64,000 nucleotides of DNA from Rodentibacter sp. JRC1 (lineage in GTDB: Bacteria; Pseudomonadota; Gammaproteobacteria; Enterobacterales; Pasteurellaceae): assembly GCF_020521555.1 (NCBI RefSeq), contig NZ_BPWA01000001.1, forward strand, positions 1,178,001-1,242,000, in the 5' to 3' direction. Of this stretch, positions 16,002-25,823 are shown piece by piece; positions within the stretch are counted from its first letter, which is position 1, and each line of letters begins with the position of its first letter. The position numbers and the translations under genes are program-made. The notes below the pieces were generated by a model that had not been told where the DNA came from, made no database searches, and saw only the letters and a program-made list of their open reading frames with translations.

Positions 16002-17048
16002 ATGAATATCTTAATTATTGGCCCTTCTTGGGTTGGCGATATGATGATGTCGCATAGCTTATATCAACAATTAAAAATTCAATATCCCGATTGTCAGATT
16101 GATGTAATGGCACCCAATTGGTGTAAACCTTTACTCGCCCGTATGCCGGAGGTGCGTAAAGCCATTGAAATGCCGCTTGGACATGGGGCATTTGAGCTCG
16201 GCACACGTTATCGTTTAGGCAAATCATTGCGCGATCAGTATGATATGGCGATTATTTTGCCTAATTCATTGAAATCGGCATTTATTCCTTTCTTTGCCAA
16301 AATTGCCCTTCGTCGAGGTTGGAAAGGGGAAAGTCGTTACATCCTGTTAAATGATTTACGAACCAATAAAAAAGATTACCCAATGATGGTTCAACGTTAT
16401 GTTGCCTTAGCCTTTGATAAAAACACTGTGCCAACGGCAGAAAATATTCCGGTACTAACGCCTTATTTAACGGTGAATGCAACACAGCAAGCCGAAACAT
16501 TAAAAACTTTTGAAAAACAGACCGCACTTTTGGGTGAACGTCCGATTATTGGTTTTTGCCCCGGTGCAGAATTCGGACCGGCAAAACGTTGGCCGCATTA
16601 TCATTATGCCAAACTCGCCGAGATGTTAATTGCAGAAGGCTATGCCGTGGAATTATTCGGTTCTCTGAAAGATGTGGAAGTCGGTGAGCAAATTCGCCAA
16701 TCATTATCACAAGAACAGCAAACCTTTTGCTTAAATCTGGCGGGGCAAACGAATTTAACCCAAGCGGTAGATTTAATTGCAAATTGCACGGCGGTTGTCA
16801 CCAATGATAGCGGTTTGATGCATATTGCTGCTGCAACGGATCGTCCGCTGATTGCCGTTTATGGGCCTACCAGCCCGACTTATACGCCGCCGTTGTCCGA
16901 TAAAGCGGTGATCATCCGCTTAATTGAGGGGGATCTCATTAAAGTACGTAAAAGTAAAGATAGTGCGGAAGGTTATCATCAAAGTTTAATTGATATTACG
17001 CCTGAAATGGTGATAGAAAAATTAAAACAGTTATTAGATATTAAATGA
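16002..17048 (+). CDS. waaF: ADP-heptose:LPS heptosyltransferase II
   Basis: The 348-residue GT9 glycosyltransferase adds the second heptose to the LPS inner core. Seen are the N-terminal GPSWVGDMMMSHSLY, the GFCPGAEFGPAKRWP nucleotide-sugar segment near residue 184, and NDSGLMHIAAA with PLIAVYGPTSPTYTPP in the C-terminal half. Its end overlaps waaC in ATGA, so the two are coupled. Functions at the cytoplasmic face of the inner membrane. Confidence 0.95.
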   Translation: MNILIIGPSWVGDMMMSHSLYQQLKIQYPDCQIDVMAPNWCKPLLARMPEVRKAIEMPLGHGAFELGTRYRLGKSLRDQYDMAIILPNSLKSAFIPFFAKIALRRGWKGESRYILLNDLRTNKKDYPMMVQRYVALAFDKNTVPTAENIPVLTPYLTVNATQQAETLKTFEKQTALLGERPIIGFCPGAEFGPAKRWPHYHYAKLAEMLIAEGYAVELFGSLKDVEVGEQIRQSLSQEQQTFCLNLAGQTNLTQAVDLIANCTAVVTNDSGLMHIAAATDRPLIAVYGPTSPTYTPPLSDKAVIIRLIEGDLIKVRKSKDSAEGYHQSLIDITPEMVIEKLKQLLDIK

Positions 17049-17998
17049 AAATATGTTTGGTTAAAACCTCATCAATGGGGGATGTGATTCATACTTTGCC
17101 GGCATTGACGGATGCACAACAGGTGATTTCCGATTTACAGATTGATTGGGTGGTGGAAGAAAATTTTGCCGAAATTCCCCAATGGCATTCGGCGGTTCGC
17201 CGTGTTATCCCGATTGCATTGCGCCGTTGGCGTAAATCTCCGTTTTCTTCGCAAACCCGAAATGAATGGAAAAACTACCGCACTTTGCTCAAGCAAGCGC
17301 AATATGATGCGGTGATTGATGCTCAAGGGTTATTCAAAAGTGCTTTTTTCGCAACCCGTTTAGCGAATGGTGTGAAGTGTGGCTATGATCGCCACAGCAT
17401 TCGTGAGCCTGTGGCTTCCTTTTTCTACGATAAAAAATATGCGATTTCTTATCAGCAACATGCCGTTGAGCGTATTCGCCGGCTTTTTGCGCTAAGTTTA
17501 GGGTATTCATTGCCCCAAACACAGGGGGATTATGGCATTGCGATGCATTTTGTTTCTGAAGTATCATCTCGCCCTTATGTGATTTTTATTCATTCCACAA
17601 CCCGTGAAGATAAGCATTGGTTGGAATCGGAATGGCAAAAATTAATCGAAAAATTAACCGCACTTTCTTTTGATATTCGTTTACCTTGGGGGAATGAAAA
17701 GGAGAAAGCCCGAGCGGAACGTCTAGCCTATGGAAAAGATAATGTATTAGTCTTGCCGAGTTTGTCTTTAACGGAACTTGCACAGCAAATTGTGGGGGCA
17801 AAAGTAGTGGTTTCCGTTGATACCGGATTAGCCCATTTAACCGCAGCATTGGATAAACCTAATATTACGCTTTATGGCTCAACAGATCCTAAATTAATCG
17901 GTTGTTATGGTAATAATCAGTATCATTTATCGGCAAAATCGATGAGCCAGATTTCGGCAGAACGGGTTTTTGAGCAATTAAATTCGATCCTCAGCTAA
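17045..17998 (+). CDS. waaC: LPS heptosyltransferase I
   Basis: The 317-residue GT9 enzyme transfers the first heptose to Kdo2-lipid A. The family start MKICLVKTSSMGDVIHTLPALTD is clear. The acceptor-side DAQGLFKSA (about residue 93) and the donor-side VSVDTGLAHLTAALDKPNITLYGSTDP (about 256) are present, with no break. Translationally coupled to waaF by a four-base overlap; no further core-biosynthesis gene follows. Confidence 0.95.
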   Translation: MKICLVKTSSMGDVIHTLPALTDAQQVISDLQIDWVVEENFAEIPQWHSAVRRVIPIALRRWRKSPFSSQTRNEWKNYRTLLKQAQYDAVIDAQGLFKSAFFATRLANGVKCGYDRHSIREPVASFFYDKKYAISYQQHAVERIRRLFALSLGYSLPQTQGDYGIAMHFVSEVSSRPYVIFIHSTTREDKHWLESEWQKLIEKLTALSFDIRLPWGNEKEKARAERLAYGKDNVLVLPSLSLTELAQQIVGAKVVVSVDTGLAHLTAALDKPNITLYGSTDPKLIGCYGNNQYHLSAKSMSQISAERVFEQLNSILS

Positions 17999-18112
17999 AA
18001 TTCTAATGCTTTTAAGTTATATGCTATGCTAAAAATCGCTTGATTCATCAAGCACGAATAGATAGACTTCCAAAAGTTCAATTTTATTTTTACTCTTTAT
18101 AAGGGAAGCATT

Positions 18113-19252
18113 ATGAAAAAAGCACTTCTTGCGTTAACTGCGGCTGTATTCGCAGCAGGCTCTGCACAAGCTTATAAATTTAATATTGAAGAAACCGGTA
18201 CTGAAATTGATTTCAGCGGTTCCGCCCGTTTGAAATGGGAGAATATTAATTCTAAAGTCACAAATCCTGACGATACGACGCGTTCAAAAAATATCTCACA
18301 CGGTGATATTGATAATAACGGTTCACGTTTCGGCTTTAAAATTAAACAAAATTTAGGAAATGATTTTTATGCAATCGGTCGTGTAGAATGGCGTTTCCGC
18401 ACCACTGAGGCAAGAGGCAACAGTGCTGAACCGAATCTGGCAAGTAATCGTCATAATAACTTCGGTCGTATTTATACCCGTCAACTTTATGCAGGTTTTG
18501 GTCATAAAACCTATGGTGAATTGGTTTACGGTAATATGACGGTTTTCACGGACGAGATCAAACAAACCGATTTACCGAATACTTATAGCTTAAGTGATGG
18601 TTTGTTGAATAGTAGTTCACGTCGCGTTATTCAATATACAAATCGTAACGGCATCGTTCCTAATTTGAAATTCGGTGCTTATTACGGTGCAACCAGCCCG
18701 CGTAATACACAAGGTTTAAGTATTAATCCGAATCGTAATCATGTATGGGGTGGCGGCGCAGTTTATAAATACAATATTGATGATTTACAAGATTGGACAA
18801 CGGCAGCCGGTTTTTTTCGTGAAACTTTTGAAAATGGTCGTCAAGTAACCGCTTATTCATTTGGTAATGCATACCGTTTTGATCACACCACATTAGGTTT
18901 AGATCTAGAACATAGAAATACCTCAAACCTTTCAAATTCTTTCGGCAATGGTATAAAACGTGCAGAATATGAAGCGCGCGCAGTGGTGTTCCAAGCATTA
19001 AACGAAGATTGGAACGCTTACGCAATGTATGCTTATCGTCATAAAAAATTAAAAGATACCACTACTCCGGCAGCAACGGAAAAACGTAGTGAAGTTATGC
19101 TCGGTACCGAATATTATGTTTACAAAAACGGAAGCATTAAGCTGAAACCTTTTGTGGAAGGTAAAGTGGTTCGAGTAAGAAATCTTGCGCATGCAGAAAA
19201 CGTGAAACAACGTGATTATGCCGCATTGGTAGGTTTACGCGCATATTGGTAA
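18113..19252 (+). CDS. Outer-membrane general porin, OmpP2-like
   Basis: The 379-residue protein has a signal peptide ending SAQA at residue 20 and a beta-barrel sequence with alternating aromatic residues and loops. The C-terminal residues LVGLRAYW end in an aromatic, as required for Bam recognition. It starts with FSGSARLKWEN, typical of Pasteurellaceae P2-type trimeric porins. An AAGGGAAGC ribosome site precedes, and a strong terminator follows. Charged loop insertions (around residues 45-55 and 90-105) are the variable surface parts. It could be named OmpP2 or Omp39 depending on species. Confidence 0.9.
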   Translation: MKKALLALTAAVFAAGSAQAYKFNIEETGTEIDFSGSARLKWENINSKVTNPDDTTRSKNISHGDIDNNGSRFGFKIKQNLGNDFYAIGRVEWRFRTTEARGNSAEPNLASNRHNNFGRIYTRQLYAGFGHKTYGELVYGNMTVFTDEIKQTDLPNTYSLSDGLLNSSSRRVIQYTNRNGIVPNLKFGAYYGATSPRNTQGLSINPNRNHVWGGGAVYKYNIDDLQDWTTAAGFFRETFENGRQVTAYSFGNAYRFDHTTLGLDLEHRNTSNLSNSFGNGIKRAEYEARAVVFQALNEDWNAYAMYAYRHKKLKDTTTPAATEKRSEVMLGTEYYVYKNGSIKLKPFVEGKVVRVRNLAHAENVKQRDYAALVGLRAYW

Positions 19253-19281
19253 TTATCGTTTAACCCTATCTATATTTTAAG

Positions 19282-19306
19282 GCGAGCCGGAAACGGCTCG
19301 CTTTTT
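19282..19306 (+). terminator. Intrinsic terminator of the porin gene
   Basis: GCGAGCCG and CGGCTCGC form an eight-pair stem with a four-base loop, followed by five T residues. Confidence 0.9.
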
Positions 19307-19355
19307 CTTTGGGGTTGTAATTGGTTTAAACGTCCCCATAATACAGCCACGTTGA

Positions 19356-19394
19356 AAGTGCGGTCAATTTAATTCACTATTATAACCGCACTTT
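19356..19394. terminator. Inverted uptake-sequence pair before hslO
   Basis: AAAGTGCGGT at about 19356 and ACCGCACTTTTT at about 19383 face each other; likely an uptake/terminator hairpin between porin and hslO. Confidence 0.5.
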
Positions 19395-19422
19395 TTACTT
19401 CATTTTTAACAGGAAAAAACTG

Positions 19423-20298
19423 ATGAATTACACTCAAGACAATGACAAACTCTATCGTTATCTTTTTCAAAATCGAGCCGTGCGCGGTGAATGGGTTCGT
19501 TTGAATCAAAGTTTTACGGATACCTTAAATACTCATCATTATCCACAGCCGGTGCAAAATTTACTCGGTGAAATGATGGTGGCGACCACTTTATTAACTG
19601 CGACTTTAAAATTTGAGGGTAACATCACTGTTCAAATTCAAGGTGATGGGCCACTTCGCCTTGCTTTAGTGAATGGCAATGATCAGCAACAAATTCGTGC
19701 GCTCGCTCGTGTAGAAGGTAAAATTTCTAATGAAATGGGTTTACATGAAATGATTGGTAAGGGTGTGTTGGTGATTACTATCGCACCGAAAGAAGGGGAG
19801 CGTTATCAGGGTGTTATCGGCTTAGATAAACCAACCATTACCGAATGTTTAGAAGATTATTTTGCCCGTTCCGAACAATTGCAAACCCAGCTTATTATTC
19901 GCACCGGTGAATATGAGGGTAAACCGGTTGCTGCCGGTATGTTGTTACAAATTATGCCGGATGGTGAAGGATCTCCCGATGATTTTGAGCATCTTGCGAC
20001 GTTAGCGGCAACAGCAAAAAATGAGGAACTATTTGGATTGTCGGCAGAAGAAATGCTTTACCGTTTGTATCATGAGGAAACGGTAGAAGTTTATGAACCT
20101 CAAGAAATTCAATTTTTCTGTGGTTGTTCGGCAGAGCGTTCGGGGGCTGCATTACTTTTAATTCCCGATGCTGAAATTGACGAAATCTTAGAAGAGCATA
20201 AGGGGAGTATTGATATGCAATGCGAATGTTGTGGTACGCATTACTTCTTTAATAAAGAAGCCATTGAAAAATTGAAAGCGATGGCTCAATCCGAGTAA
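19423..20298 (+). CDS. hslO: Redox-regulated holdase chaperone Hsp33
   Basis: The 291-residue cytoplasmic protein binds unfolding proteins during oxidative stress. The C-terminal zinc/redox switch is intact: CGC near residue 229 and the C-x2-C pair within QCECCGTHY near residue 266. Length agrees with E. coli Hsp33 (292). Single-gene unit with its own terminator. Confidence 0.96.
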   Translation: MNYTQDNDKLYRYLFQNRAVRGEWVRLNQSFTDTLNTHHYPQPVQNLLGEMMVATTLLTATLKFEGNITVQIQGDGPLRLALVNGNDQQQIRALARVEGKISNEMGLHEMIGKGVLVITIAPKEGERYQGVIGLDKPTITECLEDYFARSEQLQTQLIIRTGEYEGKPVAAGMLLQIMPDGEGSPDDFEHLATLAATAKNEELFGLSAEEMLYRLYHEETVEVYEPQEIQFFCGCSAERSGAALLLIPDAEIDEILEEHKGSIDMQCECCGTHYFFNKEAIEKLKAMAQSE

Positions 20299-20299
20299 T

Positions 20300-20329
20300 A
20301 AAAAATCCCGATGAAGATCGGGATTTTTT
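20300..20329 (+). terminator. Intrinsic terminator of hslO
   Basis: AAAATCCCGAT and ATCGGGATTTTT pair across a GAAG loop immediately after the stop; the flanking A and T runs make it bidirectional. Confidence 0.9.
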
Positions 20330-20361
20330 GTATTCAAAGTGCGGTTAAATTTCACATTATT

Positions 20362-21207
20362 TTATTCCGGCGTAATCCATTCCACCGTCCAGCTGCCCGT
20401 TCCCTCCGGAACCAAAGTTTTTACCAAATAAGGCAAGATAGTTTTCATCTCCGGCTCTAATGTCCAAGGCGGATTAATAACAATCATACCGCTTGCCGTC
20501 ATACCTCGTTGAGCGCTATCAGGACGAACCGCTAATTCAATTTTCAAAATTTTGCGGATACCGGTGGTTTCCAAACCTTTAAAAATACGTTTGGTTTGTT
20601 GGCGTAACACGACAGGATACCAAATAGCGTAAGTGCCGGTTGCAAAACGTTTATAGCCCTCTTCAACGGCTTTCACCACTAAATCGTAATCCTCTTTGAG
20701 TTCATAGGGCGGATCGATGAGTATTAACCCTCTGCGCTCCTTTGGCGGTAAAGTTGCTTTTACCTGTTGGAAGCCGTTATCGCATTTTACTGCGATATTT
20801 TTAAATTCTTTAAAATTATTACGTAACAGGGGAAAGTCGCTCGGGTGTAATTCTGTTAATAAGGCGCGATCTTGCGGGCGTAATAATTGTGCTGCAATCA
20901 TTGGTGAGCCGGCGTAATAACGCAACTCTTTTCCGCCATAGTTGAGTTTCTTAATTAAATCCACGTAACGCTTAATTTCTTCGGGTAAATCCGTTTGTTC
21001 CCATAATCTCCCGATGCCCTCTTTATATTCTCCGGTTTTTTCCGCCTCGTTTGAAGATAAGCGATAACGTCCCACGCCTGAATGGGTATCTAAATAATAA
21101 AAACCTTTTTCTTTCAATTTCAGATTTTCCAAAATCAGCATTAAAACAATATGTTTTAATACATCGGCATGGTTGCCTGCATGAAAAGAATGACGATAAC
21201 TAAGCAT
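20362..21207 (-). CDS. rlmJ: 23S rRNA (adenine2030-N6)-methyltransferase
   Basis: The 281-residue SAM-dependent enzyme methylates A2030 of 23S rRNA. The family N-terminus MLSYRHSFHAGNHADVLKH is present. SAM motif I reads LDTHSGVGRYRL and the catalytic tetrad IDPPYE lies near residue 164. Next to mrcA, as in other Pasteurellaceae. An inverted uptake-sequence pair separates it from mrcA. Confidence 0.95.
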   Translation of the reverse strand: MLSYRHSFHAGNHADVLKHIVLMLILENLKLKEKGFYYLDTHSGVGRYRLSSNEAEKTGEYKEGIGRLWEQTDLPEEIKRYVDLIKKLNYGGKELRYYAGSPMIAAQLLRPQDRALLTELHPSDFPLLRNNFKEFKNIAVKCDNGFQQVKATLPPKERRGLILIDPPYELKEDYDLVVKAVEEGYKRFATGTYAIWYPVVLRQQTKRIFKGLETTGIRKILKIELAVRPDSAQRGMTASGMIVINPPWTLEPEMKTILPYLVKTLVPEGTGSWTVEWITPE

Positions 21208-21227
21208 AGTTTGCCTCTTGAGTTAAA

Positions 21228-21255
21228 AAGTGCGGTCAAAATTAACCGCACTTTT
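21228..21255. terminator. Inverted uptake-sequence pair between mrcA and rlmJ
   Basis: AAAAAGTGCGGTC and ACCGCACTTTTG form a tight hairpin with runs of A and T at either side; acts plausibly as terminator for mrcA. Confidence 0.65.
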
Positions 21256-21262
21256 GTGATGA

Positions 21263-23875
21263 TTAGAATAATTCTTCCGGTTGTGTCGCCGGCATCGCAT
21301 CTTGAATTTTATCCGTACCGCCGTTTAAACGTTGTTGTAGTTCAGGCGGAACATAATATCCGCGTTCGAGCATTTCTGCCGCATAGGTACGTTTAGGTTC
21401 GGTACCTACGATAAAGTATTCTTTACGTCCGCCGTATTCTGAAAGTAAGCCGGAATTGCTATCAATGCTTTTTTCCATAATATTGGGTGGTAAATCAAGT
21501 TTCCGTTCCGGAATATCGGAGAGCGCAACTTTCATATAAGCAATCCATACCGGCATCGCGGTTTTACCGCCGGATTCGCCGCGCCCTAATACACGCTTAT
21601 TATCATCAAAGCCGACATAAGTGGTGGTAACAAGGTTTGCCCCGAAACCTGCATACCACGCAACTTTTGAGCTGTTAGTCGTACCGGTTTTACCGCCGAC
21701 ATCGCTACGCTGCTTAATTTCTTTTGACATCCTCCAACTTGTGCCTTTCCAGCTTAAACCTTGTTCACCGTAAATAGCGGTATTCAAGGCGCTGCGAATT
21801 AAGAAAGCAAGCTCGCCGCTGATGACGCGTGGAGCGTATTCTATTTTCGATGTGCCGTCTTTGGCATTTGCCATTAAATCAACCTCACCTTCATTTAATG
21901 CGCCGCCTTGTGCTTGTAATTCAGGTAAATCAGGTACGTTTTCAGGTTGAACATCTTCTTCCGTGTCAGTGTTTGAATTGCCTTTTGCCGTTTTTAAATC
22001 ATCCGGCTTGGCAATGTTTTGGAAACCATCGATTTTGTCTTTCGTTTCTCCATAAACCACCGGAATATTATGACAGGTAATACAAGCGATTTTCGGGTTT
22101 GCAACAAATAAATCTTTACCGGTATTGTCTTGGATTTTTTCGATAATATAGGGATCGATCAAGAAACCGCCGTTATCAAATACCGCATAAGCGCGAGCCA
22201 TTTCAAGCGGTGTGAATGACGCCGCACCCAGAGCTAATGCTTCACTGGCAAAATATTGCTCCCGTTGAAATCCAAATCGTTGCAGGAAGTCTGCGGTAAA
22301 TCCAATGCCTGCCGTTTGTAATGCACGAATGGCGATCATATTTTTCGATTGTCCTAACCCCACACGTAAACGCATAGGGCCATCGTAACGATCCGGTGAA
22401 TTTTTCGGATTCCAAACGGGCTGCCCCGGTTTCGCAATTGAAATCGGACTATCCTGTAAGACGCTTGAGAGGGTTAAACCTTTTTCTAATGCGGCAGCAT
22501 AAATAAAAGGTTTAATGGAAGAACCGACTTGAACCAAGGATTGTGTCGCTCGGTTAAACTTACTTTGTTCATAACTAAAACCTCCCACAAGCGCTTCAAT
22601 TGCACCGTTATCGGCGTTTAATGAAACCAACGCTGAGTTTGCCGCAGGAATTTGACCTAACACCCATTCACCGTTATTACGCTGACGAATCCAAATTTGT
22701 TCACCGATTCTCACCGGATTTGAGCGTCCTGTCCAACGCATTGCACTATTGGAAAGCGACATTTTTTCACCAGAGACCAATAATAATTCCGCCCCATTTT
22801 TACCGGTATTCAATACGGCTGCGGGAATAAAAGGCTCGGAATTAGGAAGTTTTTTCAGGAAAGCGATAATACGTTCATTATCCCAAACCGCTTCATTCTT
22901 TTTCCACAGGGGTGCACCGCCACGCCAACCATGGCGCATATCGTAGTCGATTAAGTTATTACGTACCGCTTTTTGTGCTTCCGCTTGATCTTTAGAAAGT
23001 ACGGTAGTGAATACTTTATAACCGCGGGTATAAGCATCTTCTTCACCGAAGCGTTTCACCATTTCTTGGCGTACCATTTCCGTGACATAATCCGCACGAA
23101 AATCAAATTTTGCACCGTGGTAGCTGGCGACAATCGGTTCTTTGACTGCAGCGTCATATTCTTCTTTGGTAATATATTTTTCATCCAACATACGTGATAG
23201 CACCACGTTTCGGCGTTCTTCGGCACGTTTCGGTGAATATAAAGGATTCATTGTGGACGGGGCTTTGGGTAAACCGGCGATAACTGCCATTTCGGATAAA
23301 GTGAGTTCATCAAGGGATTTGCCAAAATAAGTTTGTGCCGCCGCCGCTACCCCGTAAGAGCGATAACCTAAGAAAATTTTATTTAAGTAAAGCTCTAAAA
23401 TTTCCTGCTTGTTTAAAGCGTTTTCAATTTCAATGGCAAGCACCGCTTCACGCGCTTTACGTACGAGCGTTTTTTCCGGTGTTAAAAAGAAATTACGGGC
23501 TAATTGTTGAGTAATCGTACTTGCGCCTTGCGAGGCACCACCGTTGCTTATAGCAACAAATAATGCCCGCCCGATTCCTATCGGATCCAAACCGTGATGA
23601 TCATAAAAACGGCTATCTTCAGTGGCTAAAAAGGCTTCAACCAAACGTTTCGGCACATTTTCTAATTTCACAGGAATACGGCGTTGTTCCCCCACTTCAC
23701 CGATTAATTTACCGTCAGCCGTATAAATTTGCATTGGCTGTTGCAATTCAACGGTTTTTAAGCTTTCTACTGAAGGTAATTCGGATTTTAGGTGAAAATA
23801 AAGGAGACCACCCGCCACCAAGCTTAAAATGCATAAGGTTAATAGGCTACTTAATACTAATTTTGCGATCCGCAT
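21263..23875 (-). CDS. mrcA: Penicillin-binding protein 1A
   Basis: The 870-residue bifunctional cell-wall synthase has an N-terminal membrane anchor (about 7-27). The glycosyltransferase domain shows EDSRFYDHHGLDP and GASTITQQLARNFFL. The transpeptidase domain has SxxK in VGSSIKPF (Ser near residue 452), SxN in GQSKNMIA, and KTGTTN near residue 734. Length is near E. coli PBP1A (850). Its start codon lies inside the CRP-S site that serves the divergent com operon, so the two promoters must overlap. Confidence 0.96.
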   Translation of the reverse strand: MRIAKLVLSSLLTLCILSLVAGGLLYFHLKSELPSVESLKTVELQQPMQIYTADGKLIGEVGEQRRIPVKLENVPKRLVEAFLATEDSRFYDHHGLDPIGIGRALFVAISNGGASQGASTITQQLARNFFLTPEKTLVRKAREAVLAIEIENALNKQEILELYLNKIFLGYRSYGVAAAAQTYFGKSLDELTLSEMAVIAGLPKAPSTMNPLYSPKRAEERRNVVLSRMLDEKYITKEEYDAAVKEPIVASYHGAKFDFRADYVTEMVRQEMVKRFGEEDAYTRGYKVFTTVLSKDQAEAQKAVRNNLIDYDMRHGWRGGAPLWKKNEAVWDNERIIAFLKKLPNSEPFIPAAVLNTGKNGAELLLVSGEKMSLSNSAMRWTGRSNPVRIGEQIWIRQRNNGEWVLGQIPAANSALVSLNADNGAIEALVGGFSYEQSKFNRATQSLVQVGSSIKPFIYAAALEKGLTLSSVLQDSPISIAKPGQPVWNPKNSPDRYDGPMRLRVGLGQSKNMIAIRALQTAGIGFTADFLQRFGFQREQYFASEALALGAASFTPLEMARAYAVFDNGGFLIDPYIIEKIQDNTGKDLFVANPKIACITCHNIPVVYGETKDKIDGFQNIAKPDDLKTAKGNSNTDTEEDVQPENVPDLPELQAQGGALNEGEVDLMANAKDGTSKIEYAPRVISGELAFLIRSALNTAIYGEQGLSWKGTSWRMSKEIKQRSDVGGKTGTTNSSKVAWYAGFGANLVTTTYVGFDDNKRVLGRGESGGKTAMPVWIAYMKVALSDIPERKLDLPPNIMEKSIDSNSGLLSEYGGRKEYFIVGTEPKRTYAAEMLERGYYVPPELQQRLNGGTDKIQDAMPATQPEELF

Positions 23876-23882
23876 CGTAAAA
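23861..23882 (+). promoter_or_regulatory. CRP-S (Sxy-dependent) site for the com operon
   Basis: A 22-base near-palindrome with core TGCGATCCGCATCGTA flanked by TTT and AAA carries the T4-G-C-G-A half-sites of CRP-S promoters rather than the canonical TGTGA. Its centre (23871.5) is about 42 bases before a position suited to transcription start given GATAAT/TAATAA near 23898-23906. It covers the mrcA start codon. Competence regulon control by CRP plus Sxy is established for this operon in Haemophilus. Confidence 0.85.
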
Positions 23883-23973
23883 TTCTCTCTTGATTGATGA
23901 TAATAAATAAAATCACATTATGATTTGGCAGCTAAGTATAAAAGATTCATCACCTAAATAATAGGAAAAGCGT

Positions 23974-24780
23974 ATGCCAATGCTTTATAAAAAACGGAAA
24001 ACTTTGCAAATTGGTGTGCATCGGCTGCAGAATCAATTTCAGTTTGTTTGGCTGAATACTGCACAACAAGTTCAATTTCTTTGCCTATCGGCAGAAGAAC
24101 ATTATATTGAAAGCGCACTTATGGTGCGTTTGGCACAAAATTTTTCACAAAATAATGTTAACTTTCGCTTGGTCGGAAGCATTTCCCCTCATCTTACTTG
24201 GTCGAAAACCTTACTTTTACCTCATACATTGAATGCGCAAGAATGTGAGCAACAATGCCATTTTGTCTTGCAAAAAGAATTGCCGATACCTCTTGAAGAA
24301 CTTTGGTTTGATTACACTTCAACACCCTTAAAACAAGGCTTTCGATTGGATATTCACGCAATACGCCGACAAGTGGTAAATGAAGTGCAAAAGGATTATG
24401 GACAATTGTCGTTGGGTATATTGGATATTACACATTACGCTATTTTGCGCGCATTTCGTTTTATTTTAGGCGAAGATCGTGACAATTCCTTATATCTATA
24501 TCAAGACGAAACTTATTGTTTTGCAATAATGGAATCGTTTCATCAGCAACAATTATTACAAACATCAGAAAATTTAACCGCACTTTACGAGCAATTTTGC
24601 CAACGTTTTGAACCTGAGATTGAGCATATTTACGTTTATCAAGCAGAGAATATTACACAAACCGACTTGCCTGAAAACTGGCAAAGAGTGAAGACTCAAT
24701 TTCCTTTTATTGCGCTTGGAAACGCACTTTGGCAAATGGATTTACATCAAAATTCAGCGGATTTTCAACCGCACTTTTAA
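23974..24780 (+). CDS. comA: Competence protein ComA (PilM-like)
   Basis: The 268-residue protein is the first gene of the comABCDEF operon and the counterpart of PilM/HofM, an actin-like cytoplasmic component that links to the inner-membrane part of the type IV pilus machine. Sequence conservation is low; the call rests on size, the order comA-B-C-D-secretin-comF, and the divergent mrcA, as in H. influenzae. One internal uptake core lies near 24580. Confidence 0.88.
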   Translation: MPMLYKKRKTLQIGVHRLQNQFQFVWLNTAQQVQFLCLSAEEHYIESALMVRLAQNFSQNNVNFRLVGSISPHLTWSKTLLLPHTLNAQECEQQCHFVLQKELPIPLEELWFDYTSTPLKQGFRLDIHAIRRQVVNEVQKDYGQLSLGILDITHYAILRAFRFILGEDRDNSLYLYQDETYCFAIMESFHQQQLLQTSENLTALYEQFCQRFEPEIEHIYVYQAENITQTDLPENWQRVKTQFPFIALGNALWQMDLHQNSADFQPHF

Positions 24781-24792
24781 GTGAGAACTTCA

Positions 24793-25308
24793 ATGAATGG
24801 GGTTAATTTATTGCCTTGGCGATTAGAACAATATCGGCAATTGCTATTTCTGTTTTTTATTCGAACGGTTGTGATATTGGTTTTGGCATTATTTTTATGG
24901 GTGGGGATTTCTTGGTTCCAGCAGCAACAGAAAGAAGCATTAAATGTACGGCTACAAACTTTTGAGCGACAGAAAAATCAATTGGTACAACTCGTTCGGC
25001 AAACCGCTCAAATCAAGCAACTTATGCAGAATGTTACCGAATTGCAAGCGCTAACATCTAAATCTGTTGAGCAGATTCTGACGCTGTTACCTCAATTTCC
25101 TTTTCAACAGGGAGAGCTGGAATCTTTTCATTTCAATAAAGAAGGGATTCGGTTCAATGGATTTTGCACCGAACAAGCTGAATTTGAAGTGTTCCGTGAA
25201 TTTTTGAGTGCACATTTTGGTTCGCTCAAACTCACGCAATTTAAGCCGGAGCAAGGGCATTTGTTTTTTCAATTTGAGATTTCGGAAATCGAAGCGGGTG
25301 AAAAATGA
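24793..25308 (+). CDS. comB: Competence protein ComB (PilN-like)
   Basis: The 171-residue bitopic protein begins MNGVNLLPWR, the PilN hallmark NLLPWR by which it binds the PilM-type partner. A transmembrane helix (about 19-41) and a periplasmic coiled coil follow. ATG at 24793 is chosen because it puts the motif at the N-terminus; an in-frame GTG lies four codons earlier. Its stop overlaps the comC start by four bases. Confidence 0.87.
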   Translation: MNGVNLLPWRLEQYRQLLFLFFIRTVVILVLALFLWVGISWFQQQQKEALNVRLQTFERQKNQLVQLVRQTAQIKQLMQNVTELQALTSKSVEQILTLLPQFPFQQGELESFHFNKEGIRFNGFCTEQAEFEVFREFLSAHFGSLKLTQFKPEQGHLFFQFEISEIEAGEK

Positions 25309-25823
25309 AATCTCTTATTAAACATCGTATCGCTTTCATCGAAAAATGGTTGGCGTTACCGAAAATTTATCATTGGGCATTTTTTGTCGTTTGCCTAAGT
25401 GCGGTCAATTTTTCTGCCATTTTGGATTATTGGCAGGATTATCAACAATTGCAAAGAATGAAGTTGGAAGTGAAACAACAATCGGCAGAATTGGCGCATC
25501 AGGAAAAATTGCTTGTTGCGCTGAAACGGCATTCTGATCGGCACGAATTATCCCCAATGCTCACGAAACAAATTATCGCTTTAGATCAGCAAATTAACGA
25601 TTTATTGAATGGTGAGGCTGAGATATTGAACTATCAATGGGATTTTTCAAGCCGCCCGATTTTACATATTCAGTTGGAAGGGCGTTTTCAAAATTTACAT
25701 AAATTTTTAACCGCACTTTCAGAGCAACAAGCGGTGCTTTCTTTTGCGCAATTAGAAATGCAAAAAACGGAGCGTGGACAAGTGCAAAGCAATGTCATTT
25801 TACAACTTAAAAGAGAGGAATGA
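25305..25823 (+). CDS. comC: Competence protein ComC (PilO-like)
   Basis: The 172-residue protein has an N-terminal membrane helix (about 22-39), a coiled coil with many Gln/Lys residues, and a small ferredoxin-like C-terminal region, as PilO-type alignment subunits do. It would form a heterodimer with ComB in the inner membrane. Four-base overlaps at both ends show tight coupling. Confidence 0.85.
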   Translation: MKSLIKHRIAFIEKWLALPKIYHWAFFVVCLSAVNFSAILDYWQDYQQLQRMKLEVKQQSAELAHQEKLLVALKRHSDRHELSPMLTKQIIALDQQINDLLNGEAEILNYQWDFSSRPILHIQLEGRFQNLHKFLTALSEQQAVLSFAQLEMQKTERGQVQSNVILQLKREE

